Part shown: piece by piece, positions 8,231 through 16,675 of the stretch
Numbering within the stretch: position 1 is the first letter of the stretch
Layout: each line of letters begins with the position of its first letter
Assembly: GCA_034926235.1 (NCBI GenBank)
Contig: JAYFRE010000071.1
Span: 1-52,214 of the forward strand
Length of the DNA stretch: 52,214 nucleotides
Direction of reading: 5' to 3'
Source of the DNA: JAYFRE01 sp034926235
GTDB taxonomy: Bacteria > Pseudomonadota > Alphaproteobacteria > Rhodospirillales > Magnetospirillaceae
Position numbers and translations under genes: made by a program
The notes under the pieces: model-generated
What the model was told of the DNA's origin: nothing
The model's database searches: none
The model's input: only the letters and a program-made list of their open reading frames with translations

Positions 8231-8936
8231 AGCGCGCTGTGTCGGGCGGGCCGGGGGCGAACAGCCAGCGGGGCGGGGTGCCGATCCGTTCGACCGAGGG
8301 CAAGGCCAGCAGCGAGGCGTTGCGCGTGCCGAAACCGCCGTCGCGCTGGACGTTCAGACCCAGCGGGCCGGTTTCCCCAAGCAGCGCGCGCCAGCCCCGC
8401 CAATCGTCCAAGTCGGGTTCGGGGATGGGGGCCTTTTCAAACAAAGGCAGATAATGTTGGATGCGCGAATCGTCCGGATCGTTCAATTCACGCGCCGAGA
8501 TCATGAACAACCCTTCGCCTAAAGGATGGATACGCAAGGATTCTCCGTCGGAACGCAGCCAGAAAGCGTCGCGGTTGTCTGCGACCATCAAATTGAAGGG
8601 ACGATAGGCGGTGACTTCCAGCGCGGACAAAGCGCGCACTGCGTCGATCGCGTCGGCGTGATCCAGGGCTTCCAGGACCAGTTCCCCGCGCGAGCGTTTG
8701 CCGGCCAGGGGGCCCAGCGTGCCCACGCGGTTCAGCAGCATCGCCGCCACACCTTCGTCATTCACCCCCATCCAGGAGCCCCCGGCCAGGACGTCCAGCC
8801 CGGCGACCAGATTGGGCCGGTCGGGCCAGTGCCGCCCGGGCGGCCGCCAGGGACGGTCGATCATCTCGTCGCGGTTGGCGCCGATCAGGATCGGCCAGTC
8901 ATGCTCCGGTCGGCGCAGGATGACGACAGTACACAT
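8211..8936 (-). CDS. NRDE (TANGO2-like) family protein
   Basis: 241 residues beginning MCTVVI and containing IGANRDEMIDRPWRPPGRHW, the Asn-Arg-Asp-Glu motif of the family. The N-terminal Cys2 resembles the nucleophile of Ntn hydrolases. Further segments AGGSWMGVNDEGVAAMLLNR and LMVADNRDAFWL are typical. The biochemical role of bacterial members is unclear; TANGO2 homologues have been linked to heme or lipid handling. The gene is divergent from the DUF1476 gene, and its last codons are part of a tandem duplication. Confidence 0.9.
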   Translation of the reverse strand: MCTVVILRRPEHDWPILIGANRDEMIDRPWRPPGRHWPDRPNLVAGLDVLAGGSWMGVNDEGVAAMLLNRVGTLGPLAGKRSRGELVLEALDHADAIDAVRALSALEVTAYRPFNLMVADNRDAFWLRSDGESLRIHPLGEGLFMISARELNDPDDSRIQHYLPLFEKAPIPEPDLDDWRGWRALLGETGPLGLNVQRDGGFGTRNASLLALPSVERIGTPPRWLFAPGPPDTARYAAVSF

Positions 8937-9043
8937 CGCGGTCGGCTTCTTTCCAATGCGTTAAGCTGCGGCGTTCGCGGCTGGTTTCCATTATAATGGG
9001 GACGGTACGGATCGTTACACGCGATGTCCATGAGGTTTTAAGG

Positions 9044-9412
9044 ATGACGGGCGGGGATACGCAATCGGCGGAATTGTTCGAAGACCGCAAAAAGGCGGCC
9101 GAGGCCAAGTTCCGACAGGAACAGGCGCAGGCTTTCCGGGCCGAGGCGCGGCGCGCCAAACTGGCCGGCTTGTGGGCTGCCGAACAGCTGGGTCTGGACG
9201 GCGACGCAGCCGTCGCCTATGCCGCCGATATGGTGGGGATCGCGGCGGTCGGCGCGTTGAAGGCGCTGGAAGCGCGTATCGCGGAGGATTTCGCCGCCCG
9301 GTCCATTCTTCTGGCCGAAGGCGAACTGGTGCGGCGGCTGGGTGAATTATTGGCCGAGGCGCGGCGTCAAGTGGCGGCCGATCTAGAGGCCGCCCGCCCG
9401 ACGCCGTCCTGA
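9044..9412 (+). CDS. DUF1476 family protein (ATPase zeta-subunit-like)
   Basis: About 122 residues, with the family segment FEDRKKAAEAKFRQEQ, then FRAEARRAKLAGLWAAEQLG and a helical C-terminal half. Alphaproteobacterial members include the zeta inhibitor of F1-ATPase. The ATG at 9044 has GAGG eight bases upstream and aligns with the usual family start; an in-frame ATG at 8996 would add 16 atypical residues. Whether this copy acts on F1-ATPase cannot be told from the sequence. It is convergent with purB, with stops only 7 bases apart. Confidence 0.82.
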   Translation: MTGGDTQSAELFEDRKKAAEAKFRQEQAQAFRAEARRAKLAGLWAAEQLGLDGDAAVAYAADMVGIAAVGALKALEARIAEDFAARSILLAEGELVRRLGELLAEARRQVAADLEAARPTPS

Positions 9413-9419
9413 TCCGGCC

Positions 9420-10733
9420 TTAGGATTCGCCGAACACCCGTTTGAACAGGGTGCCGACATGGCGCGTATGGTGGCCCATGTCGAACAAGGCGTCGATTGC
9501 CTGAACGGACAGATGGGCGGCGACGGCGTCATCGCCTTTCAGAAGATCGGCGAAATGACCGCCGCCCTGCCAGGACGCCATGGCGTTGCGCTGGACGGTG
9601 CGGTAGGCGTCTTCGCGGCTCATGCCCGCCTGGGTCAAGGCCAAAAGCACGCGCTGGCTGAAGACCAGCCCGCCCAGACGGTTCAGATTGGCGGCGACGG
9701 CCTCGGGGTTGATCACCAGCTTGTCGATGATTCCGGCCAGCCGGACCAGAGCGAAATCCAGCGTCACGGTGGCGTCGGGACCGATCATGCGCTCGACCGA
9801 CGAGTGGCTGATATCGCGCTCATGCCACAAGGCAACGTCTTCCAGGGCGGGGATGGCCATCGACCGGACCATTCGTGCCAGACCGGTCAGATTCTCCGAC
9901 AGAACCGGGTTGCGCTTGTGCGGCATCGCCGACGAGCCTTTCTGCCCGGGCGAGAAATATTCCTCGGCCTCGCTCACTTCGGTGCGCTGCAAATGGCGAA
10001 TCTCGGTGGCGACGCGTTCGATCGAGCTGGCGATGACGGCCAGTGTGGTGAAGAACTGGGCGTGGCGGTCGCGCGGGATCACCTGGGTCGACAGCGGTTC
10101 GGGCGTCAGTCCCAGCTTGCCGGCGACGTAATCCTCGACGAAGGGATCGATATTGGCAAAGGTGCCGACCGCGCCGGAAATGGCGCAGGTGGCGATGGCG
10201 GCGCGGGCCTGGGCCAGCCTTTCCCGGTTGCGCGAGAATTCGGCGTAGAAACCGGCGAATTTCAGCCCCATCGTCACCGGCTCGGCGTGAATGCCGTGAC
10301 TGCGGCCCATGCAGACCAGATCGCGGGTTTCAAAGGCGCGGCGCTTCAGCGCGGCCAGCAGCGTCTCGATATCGCGGTCCAGCAGGTCGGCGGCTTGGAC
10401 CAGTTGCACCGCAAGACAGGTGTCCAGCACGTCCGACGAGGTCATGCCCTGATGGATGAAGCGCGCCGATTCGCCGACATGTTCGGCCAGTTCGGTGGTG
10501 AACGCGATCACGTCATGCTTGGTTTCGGCCTCGATCGCGTCGATGCGGGCGATGCGTTCGGGCGTATAGGGCTTGTCGCCCCGTTCCCACACGGCGCGGG
10601 CGGCATCCTTGGGGATCACACCTAACTGCGCCTGGGCGTCGCAGGCATGCGCCTCGATTTCAAACCAGATGCGGAATTTGTTCGCCGCATCCCAGATGCG
10701 GACCATGTCGGGACGGCTGTAGCGTGAGATCAT
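9420..10733 (-). CDS. purB: Adenylosuccinate lyase
   Basis: 437 residues of the fumarase/aspartase superfamily. It cleaves SAICAR and adenylosuccinate, releasing fumarate, in purine synthesis. The start MISRYSRPDMVRIWDAANKF is typical; the conserved blocks GMTSSDVLDT, GRSHGIHAEPVTMGLK and the signature KGSSAMPHKRNPVLSE (the flexible loop with the catalytic serine) are intact. It is a single gene separated from the purC-purS run by about 3.5 kb. Confidence 0.97.
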   Translation of the reverse strand: MISRYSRPDMVRIWDAANKFRIWFEIEAHACDAQAQLGVIPKDAARAVWERGDKPYTPERIARIDAIEAETKHDVIAFTTELAEHVGESARFIHQGMTSSDVLDTCLAVQLVQAADLLDRDIETLLAALKRRAFETRDLVCMGRSHGIHAEPVTMGLKFAGFYAEFSRNRERLAQARAAIATCAISGAVGTFANIDPFVEDYVAGKLGLTPEPLSTQVIPRDRHAQFFTTLAVIASSIERVATEIRHLQRTEVSEAEEYFSPGQKGSSAMPHKRNPVLSENLTGLARMVRSMAIPALEDVALWHERDISHSSVERMIGPDATVTLDFALVRLAGIIDKLVINPEAVAANLNRLGGLVFSQRVLLALTQAGMSREDAYRTVQRNAMASWQGGGHFADLLKGDDAVAAHLSVQAIDALFDMGHHTRHVGTLFKRVFGES

Positions 10734-10961
10734 CGAAGCGCCATGTTGTGGTCGGTTGGGAAAAGCTGACCGTTCCTTAGCGCAAAGCGGGGCGATTATC
10801 CACTCAAGATCAAGGACGGGGCCCGGATTGCGGAGCCAAGCCCCGCAGCCTCGGTCATGAGGCGGGCGGGAGCCAGGGGGCCACGCCGCCGTCCGTCATG
10901 CCCGTCAAGCGCGATGGAGCGGGCATCGTCCCGCTTCATCGCCGGTTTCACTGGTGTGGGA

Positions 10962-11198
10962 TCAGTGTTTGGAGCGCGAGATCGCCTTGATGATTCCGCG
11001 CGGCCGTCCTGACGCTTCCTCTATCTTGCGGTCCTGGGATTCGAGATAGGCTTTGGCGGCGTTATCTCCCCCGTCCAGACCTTCCAATTCGGCGGTCGGG
11101 ACCTTGCGGTTGGAGGTTTGCGAGCCGTCCTCATAGACGACGTCGAACAGGGTGAATTCCTTAGTCTTCTTTTTCGCTCGCGTGTTCAGAGACATCAT
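10962..11198 (-). CDS. Small conserved hypothetical protein (78 aa)
   Basis: A charged small protein: lysine-rich start LNTRAKKKTKEFTLFDVVYE, then DGSQTSNRKVPTAELEGLDG and a basic tail RPRGIIKAISRSKH. I recall similar unnamed small proteins in Rhodospirillales, but no function. It overlaps the end of the preceding 67-aa gene by 38 bases in another frame, so the two are probably translationally coupled. Confidence 0.65.
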   Translation of the reverse strand: MMSLNTRAKKKTKEFTLFDVVYEDGSQTSNRKVPTAELEGLDGGDNAAKAYLESQDRKIEEASGRPRGIIKAISRSKH

Positions 11199-11364
11199 GA
11201 TCCTCGGCTAATGCGGTGGATGCGCCATCGGCATCCTCTTCCATCGGGGCGGAGTCGGCGCGGCCGGCTTTGCGCCGTGCGGCCTGGGCTTCGCGCTTTT
11301 CGATCTTTTTGGCTTCTTTGCTGCGTGTCCGTTCGGTCCGGTCGAACCTGTAATTCGGTTTCAT
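11161..11364 (-). CDS. Small highly charged hypothetical protein (67 aa)
   Basis: Starts MKPNYRFDRTERTRSKEAKK and is almost entirely charged, with a basic helical first half and an acidic tail (EEDADG through HASEKED). It is probably disordered or coiled. Small proteins with a similar start are recurrent in Rhodospirillales as far as I recall; no function is known to me. It overlaps the next gene by 38 bases. Gene status rests on the conserved-looking start and the pairing with its neighbour. Confidence 0.6.
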   Translation of the reverse strand: MKPNYRFDRTERTRSKEAKKIEKREAQAARRKAGRADSAPMEEDADGASTALAEDHDVSEHASEKED

Positions 11365-11532
11365 TCCTGTCCGATCTCCTGTCGCATCCCGATGTTAGGG
11401 GGCGAATCATCTCCGTCCGCTGCCGGACAATAGGGCAATCGTTTCCGGAATGCCCGATCTATCGCACCACCAGCAGGATCAAACCGCGCGATTTCTTCCT
11501 GGTTTGGGACGTAATGGTCCGATTCCGTTCGG

Positions 11533-13083
11533 TTAGGCCGCCGCCACAGAGGCGGGCAGAGACTCACCCGTGCGCCGCGACGGCTTTGGCGCGGTTGCGG
11601 ACACTATGCCTTCGCTGCGCCGGACGCCAAGGACGGGCACCTCGATTCGCCCCAGCCGCTTGATGCCGGAGGCCGACAGAGCCATCGCCTCGCCCGCCGT
11701 GCAGATCGGGGCTTCTTTTGCGCCGCAATCAAGCGCAAGGGCGGCATGGGCCAGCAAATGTTCCTGAGCGCCGTGAACGGGGATGACGAAGCGGGGACGG
11801 GCGTGGCGGTGCATGGTCGCAAGCTCGGCGCGTCCGGCATGTCCGCTGACATGCACGATCAATCCGTCCGGCGCGTCGTCCCGGGTCAGAATTTCGACAC
11901 CACGGTCCCGCAGCGGTTTCAAGACGCGGGCAACCTCGTCCTCGTTGCCCGGAATCACGCTGGATGACATCACCAGCGTGTCGCCGAGGCCGAGTTGCGG
12001 CAGACGCCAGTCATTGCCGCCGGCCAGACGGGCTAGGGCCGCGTTTTCCTCGCCCTGTGCGCCGGTGCAGACAAGCGCGATCTCGCGCCGGTCCAAACCC
12101 TTCAAATGCGAGGATTCGGCCAGAATATCCCGCAAATCGATCAGGCCAAGCGCCTCGGCTGCCTCGGTATGTTCCCGCAGCGACCGTCCGGCGAAGGCGA
12201 TCTGCCGTCCGGAGCAAAAGGCCGCATCGGCAGCGGACATGGCGCGGACGATATTGGTTCCAAAGCAGCAGACGGCCACGGTTCCCGCCCGGCTTTGGAA
12301 TATCTGGCGCAAGGAATCGCGGACCGTTGCTTCCGACGTTACCGGCAGGTCCCGCTCGGCATTGGTGCTGTCGCAGACCATGGCCAGCAGCCCGGCATTG
12401 CCCAGGGCATGGATCGTCTCGAGGTCGGTCGGTTCGCCGATCAGCGGCTCGGGGTCGAGCTTGAAATCGCCGGTATGCAGGACGGTGCCGGCCGGAGTCG
12501 ATAGGGCCAGGGCCACGGCTTCCGGTACCGAATGGGTCAGCCGGATCGAGCGGATGGCGAACGCGCCGACGCGGAAGGTTCCGCCTACCGGGAAGATGTG
12601 CAGATCGGCTTCATTGAGCGTGCCCGCCTCTTTCAGGCGGCGGGCGATCGCCGCGCCGGCGAAGGGCGTCGCCCAGATCGGGCACGAGATATGGCGGGGA
12701 AAGACATATTGGATGGCGCCGATATGGTCTTCATGCGCATGAGTCACGATCAGGGCGTCGATGTGCCCGACGACTCGGCGCAGGGCTTCGGGATCGGGGA
12801 TCAGAGCGTCCACCGCTCCGGAGCGATCCTCTGGAAAGGCGATGCCGGCATCGACCAGAATCCAGCGCCCGTCATGCCCGTACAAAGTCCAGTTCATGCC
12901 GATGCGGCCCAGCCCGCCAACCGGCACGACAATGGTCTCGCTTGCGCGTGGGCGGGGAAGCCGCCTTAGAACCCGCAATTTCGTTTGAAGTGTGGGCGTA
13001 TCGGCCCGGTTCTGCTCAGGGGGGCTTTTTCGTGCTCCCCTGGAAGTGCGCGGCTTATGCTCGCGCTGTTTTTCTAAATCCAT
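11533..13083 (-). CDS. rnj: Ribonuclease J (metallo-beta-lactamase / beta-CASP nuclease)
   Basis: 516 residues. The metal motif THAHEDHIGAI (HxHxDH) is near residue 115, followed by HSVPEAVALAL, LHTGDFKLDPEPL, the beta-CASP region AVCCFGTNIVRAMSAADAAF and VHVSGHAGRAEL. RNase J is a 5'-exonuclease and endonuclease in RNA decay and rRNA maturation, common in alphaproteobacteria. The N-terminus is unusually long and basic (residues 1-45), so the true start may be internal. It is followed on the same strand by the two small charged protein genes. Confidence 0.92.
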   Translation of the reverse strand: MDLEKQREHKPRTSRGARKSPPEQNRADTPTLQTKLRVLRRLPRPRASETIVVPVGGLGRIGMNWTLYGHDGRWILVDAGIAFPEDRSGAVDALIPDPEALRRVVGHIDALIVTHAHEDHIGAIQYVFPRHISCPIWATPFAGAAIARRLKEAGTLNEADLHIFPVGGTFRVGAFAIRSIRLTHSVPEAVALALSTPAGTVLHTGDFKLDPEPLIGEPTDLETIHALGNAGLLAMVCDSTNAERDLPVTSEATVRDSLRQIFQSRAGTVAVCCFGTNIVRAMSAADAAFCSGRQIAFAGRSLREHTEAAEALGLIDLRDILAESSHLKGLDRREIALVCTGAQGEENAALARLAGGNDWRLPQLGLGDTLVMSSSVIPGNEDEVARVLKPLRDRGVEILTRDDAPDGLIVHVSGHAGRAELATMHRHARPRFVIPVHGAQEHLLAHAALALDCGAKEAPICTAGEAMALSASGIKRLGRIEVPVLGVRRSEGIVSATAPKPSRRTGESLPASVAAA

Positions 13084-13235
13084 TGCGCCAAGAGATAGAA
13101 CGTCAGGGCGCGATAATCAAGGGGGCTGGATTTCAAGAACGGTTTTGAGGTTCGTCCGGCACCCGTCCATTGCCGTTTTATGATTGCACCGCAAAGCCTT
13201 CCATTCCTGGGTCGGCTTTGCGGCGCAAAACCCGG

Positions 13236-14234
13236 TTATTCGGTCAGGATATCCAGAAAGGTTTCCGTATCCAGGTTCTGGAAATATTCGCCCACATCGA
13301 TGGTGGCAAGAACAGTGCGCAGGCTGTCGCGTTCCAGTTTCTTTCCCTCAAGCAGGGCGCAGAGATCGCCATTGTCCATATTGCCGAAATAGTCGCCATA
13401 AAAAGCGATGCGGGTGATCAGACCCTTTTCCACATCCATATGGATTTCGACTTTTCCGCATCCCTCAACACGCCGGCTTTTCCGGATGTTGTAGTCGGGC
13501 GAATTGCCGTAATTCCAGTCCCAGGTTTCGTAGACATCTTGTTGCAAGCGGGTTGTTTCCGCTATGTCCTCTGGCGTCAGTTCGTAGGCGCTCATATCGT
13601 AATTCTGGAACATGGCATCGCGCAGGCCGGCCATGAAGCGTTCGACGCCGATGTCTTCCGGCATGTAATCCTTGATGTTGGTCACCCGGCTGCGCACCGA
13701 TTTCAGCCCCCGGGATTCGATCTTGTCCTTGGGCACCACCAGGCATTTTCCCAGCACGGAAAGATCGGAATCATAAAGAAGGGTGCCGTGATGCATCACC
13801 CGGCGGCGTTTGCGGTACTGCGCATTGCCGGAAAATTTCTGGCCGTCGATGGTCATATCGTTCCGACCGTTAAGCTCCGCCTGTACGCCGAACTGCGTCA
13901 GCGCGTCGATCACCGGACGGCAGAAAATACCGAAATCAAGCGGCATTCCCGGCTCGACCGGGGCGATGAAGGTGTAATTGATGTTGCCCATGTCGTGATA
14001 GACCGCCCCGCCGCCGGACAACCGGCGCACCACGCGGATATCCCGTTTGCGCACGACCTCGGCGTCGATTTCCTCGGCCGTGTTCTGATGCTTGCCGATG
14101 ATGATCGCGTTGTCATTGCGCCACAGCATGAAATAGCGGTGATCGGGGCTTAGGCGATCGAAAACGAACTGTTCCAGCGCCAGATTGAAATAGGGATTCG
14201 TGGACGGGCTTTCGATGTATTTGTACTGCGTCAT
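13236..14234 (-). CDS. lplA: Lipoate-protein ligase A
   Basis: 332 residues from the ATG at 14234. It activates lipoate with ATP and transfers it to lysines of E2 and GcvH lipoyl domains. Family segments: SPSTNPYFNLALEQFVFDRL, FMLWRNDNAIIIGKHQNTAE, RRLSGGGAVYHDMGN (the RRxSGGGAVYHD lipoate site), GRNDMTIDGQKFSGNAQYR with the catalytic lysine, and a C-terminal accessory domain. The length matches LplJ-type enzymes. It could serve the AcoC-type lipoyl protein encoded at 47-48 kb. It is the last housekeeping gene before the defence island. Confidence 0.93.
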   Translation of the reverse strand: MTQYKYIESPSTNPYFNLALEQFVFDRLSPDHRYFMLWRNDNAIIIGKHQNTAEEIDAEVVRKRDIRVVRRLSGGGAVYHDMGNINYTFIAPVEPGMPLDFGIFCRPVIDALTQFGVQAELNGRNDMTIDGQKFSGNAQYRKRRRVMHHGTLLYDSDLSVLGKCLVVPKDKIESRGLKSVRSRVTNIKDYMPEDIGVERFMAGLRDAMFQNYDMSAYELTPEDIAETTRLQQDVYETWDWNYGNSPDYNIRKSRRVEGCGKVEIHMDVEKGLITRIAFYGDYFGNMDNGDLCALLEGKKLERDSLRTVLATIDVGEYFQNLDTETFLDILTE

Positions 14235-14860
14235 GGGGAGGGGCTTTCCGCAAGGATAAGGCCGGATGCTCCGGAAATAATGGCCGCCCCGATAAAACCG
14301 TCTAGGCCCCTCTTCCCGCAAGCATAAAAGAGGGGCGACGGATCGCTAGAATCGTGTTCCGCACCATCTTCGCCGGTTTTGGCTTGGAAGGTGATGCCCA
14401 CCATCCGCACTGTCCAGGACAGGGCAACGTGCCGCTCGCGCTGCAGAATGGATCGTCAGCGGGTATAATAGCAAACTCTATCGGGATAGGCTGAGCGCTC
14501 TTTGGCAAGCGAAAAGCTGTCCTCATCGAGGACGAGTTGTCCTCTACGTCTGTAGCTGGCGGAAGACTGTTTTGCGCCCCATCTCGGTCGTTCGCCGAAC
14601 CATTGGTCAAGCCCGAAATCCGCCATTTCATGGGTTGCGGGTTTCAGACGACCGGCACGAAGCCCATTTCGATCTTGAATGGCAAGGCGCTGACTATGAT
14701 TATGCGACGGAAAGCAATCGCTGACCCGCCGGCAACCGACCGTCACAACAGCACCCAACCGACCTCCATCGGGCTGGTCAACGCGATCGGAACGGACCGA
14801 TCTCTTGCTGACAGCCTGATGCGCCTCCGATAGCTATCCAATCGATAGAGGGGGGATGAA
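14235..14860. other. Gene-poor left edge of the defence island
   Basis: No convincing gene in 626 bases. It contains a 9-bp hairpin GCCCCTCTT...AAGAGGGGC (14306-14336) just upstream of lplA and a TATAAT hexamer at 14464-14469 facing the island, without a clear -35 box. The sequence could be a decayed mobile element, but I recognise no transposase or integrase and found no copy of the tRNA-Met 3' end here. Confidence 0.4.
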
Positions 14861-16675
14861 ATGGAAATCGCCAGCTTAAAGATCGAGAATTTCCGAGGCG
14901 TGCAGAACGGTATGATCCGCTTCTCGCCGCACACGGTGCTGGTCGGCGCGAATAACTGCGGCAAGACTACAGTGATCGAGGCGCTGGCGCTGCTGTTCGG
15001 CCGCGACCGGATGATCCGCCAGCTGACCGAGCATGATTTCCACGGCAGCAACCCGCAGCCGGCAGATCGCATCCGACTGACCGCAACGGTGATTGGGTTC
15101 CATGATGACGATCCCGCCCAGCATCCCGAATGGTTCCGCGACGACAGGGGCATCGTTAAGTGGTGGAACGCGGCGGCCGGCACCGTCCATCCCGTGCGCA
15201 CCGATCCGGCATGGAGGCTCGCCTGCCAGATCGCCTTCTCGGCGCGGTTCCACCGGCCGTCGCTCGAAGTGGAGACGCTGCGCTACTTCCACGACGACGA
15301 CAGTGTCGGCGATGTGTTCGACGACGAGACGGCAACCCTGCTTCCCGCCCGTCTGATCCGCGAGCTCGGCTTCTTCTTCGTACCTGCCGCGCGGACCTGG
15401 GACCGGACAGTGTCGTTCGGCTCCGAGCTCTTCCGACGCGTTGTCGCCGCCGGCGACGGACAGCCTTCAGAATCAGTTCTCGCCGAGCGCGACCGTCTGC
15501 GCGCGCCGGAAGCGAGGCTCGAGCAGGACGAGCGGCTCTTGCCGATTGTCGACCGGCTCAATCAGGAACTGCGCGGCTTTTTCCGGACGAACCCAACGCT
15601 GCATCTGCGGGTGACCGCCACCGATTCCGATGGGCTGCTCGAGTCCGTGGTGTCGCATTATGCGCACAGCGGGGTGGACGTACCGCTGCCCGCTAAGCGA
15701 CATGGCAGTGGGCTTTTGTCACTCCAGCATCTGCTGTTGCTCCTGCAATTCGGACGGCTGCGTGTCGAGGCCGACGAAAATTTTTGGATGGCGCTGGAAG
15801 AGCCCGAGCTGCATGTCCCCCCGGCTTTGCAGCGTCGGCTGGTGCATCGCATCCAGTCACTGTCACGCCAGACCCTGGTCTCGACCCACTCGCCGATGGT
15901 CGCAGCGCTGGCGGATCCGAGCGGCGTCGCGGTCCTGCGCAACGAAGGCGGCGTCTTGACCTCGGTGCCGCTGCTGCAGTCGACCTTGCCGGCTGACACG
16001 CCTAACAGCGTCCGCAAGCTGTTCCAGGTAAACCGCGTCGAGACGATCGCGGCGGTCATGCATGAATTCGTGCTGATCCCCGAGGGCAGGACGGATTACG
16101 AATGGCTGGGTCTCCTCGTCCGAGCCGTCGACCTCCATCAGAGCTGGGCCGCGGCCGATGAATGCCGGTTCGACGCATTTGTCGGCGTGATTCCAACCCA
16201 TGACGGGTCTGTCGTGCGCACCGCGGCGGCGATGTCGCCGCTTCACCCGCGCGTTGTTGCACTCGTCGATGGCGATCCCGAGGGCTTGGGCTATGCCAAT
16301 GCGCTCGCCGCAGCCGGTGCTCCGAATTCGGGGATCATCCTGCGCTGGGCCGCCGGCCAGATGCTCGAGGATGTGATCGGCTGGATCGTCGATGCCGACG
16401 CGGCCGCTTGCCTGCGGACCATCTCGATAGACAATCCTCCCACAAATGTTGCCAATCTCGTTGCGCGCCTCAAGGACGAGGTGCGGGCGACAGGCGGGCT
16501 CAAGAAGGACAGTTCAAGCTACGAGGCAATTGCGGGGGCGATTGGCGCACACGACGCGTGTTGCGCGCGAGCTCGATCGCTCCTCAACGCTATCACTGAA
16601 GTTGCCCAGGGTATCGACAATCCACTGTTCGTGGCGGACCCGACACATCCGACGATCAAGGTTTTCACGCCGTGA
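14861..16675 (+). CDS. gajA: Gabija GajA-like OLD-family ATPase/TOPRIM endonuclease
   Basis: 604 residues. An ABC-type ATPase domain opens it: Walker A GANNCGKTT at 29-37, signature-like HGSGLLSLQHLLLLLQF at 281-297, Walker B FWMALEEPELHVP at 308-320, and H-loop STHSPM at 341-346. A C-terminal TOPRIM domain follows: FVLIPEGRTDYEWL (Glu408) and VALVDGDPEG (Asp470, Asp472), then GQMLEDVIGW and a KKDSSSYEAI lysine region. All expected catalytic acids are present. A class-2 OLD protein directly followed by a UvrD-like helicase is the definition of Gabija, in which GajA nicks DNA when nucleotide pools fall during phage infection. The ATG has a strong purine-rich AGAGGGGGGA upstream. The next gene overlaps it by four bases. 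Confidence 0.85.
   Translation: MEIASLKIENFRGVQNGMIRFSPHTVLVGANNCGKTTVIEALALLFGRDRMIRQLTEHDFHGSNPQPADRIRLTATVIGFHDDDPAQHPEWFRDDRGIVKWWNAAAGTVHPVRTDPAWRLACQIAFSARFHRPSLEVETLRYFHDDDSVGDVFDDETATLLPARLIRELGFFFVPAARTWDRTVSFGSELFRRVVAAGDGQPSESVLAERDRLRAPEARLEQDERLLPIVDRLNQELRGFFRTNPTLHLRVTATDSDGLLESVVSHYAHSGVDVPLPAKRHGSGLLSLQHLLLLLQFGRLRVEADENFWMALEEPELHVPPALQRRLVHRIQSLSRQTLVSTHSPMVAALADPSGVAVLRNEGGVLTSVPLLQSTLPADTPNSVRKLFQVNRVETIAAVMHEFVLIPEGRTDYEWLGLLVRAVDLHQSWAAADECRFDAFVGVIPTHDGSVVRTAAAMSPLHPRVVALVDGDPEGLGYANALAAAGAPNSGIILRWAAGQMLEDVIGWIVDADAAACLRTISIDNPPTNVANLVARLKDEVRATGGLKKDSSSYEAIAGAIGAHDACCARARSLLNAITEVAQGIDNPLFVADPTHPTIKVFTP

Noticed and set aside
9459..10625. 388-codon open frame antisense to purB
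   Set aside because: Low-complexity, Gly/Gln/Arg-rich translation with no recognisable domain, mirroring the codon bias of purB; a by-product of high GC.
14302..14833. Short open frames on both strands left of gajA, considered as a transposase remnant or antitoxin
   Set aside because: No transposase motif, no ribosome binding site and no family resemblance.
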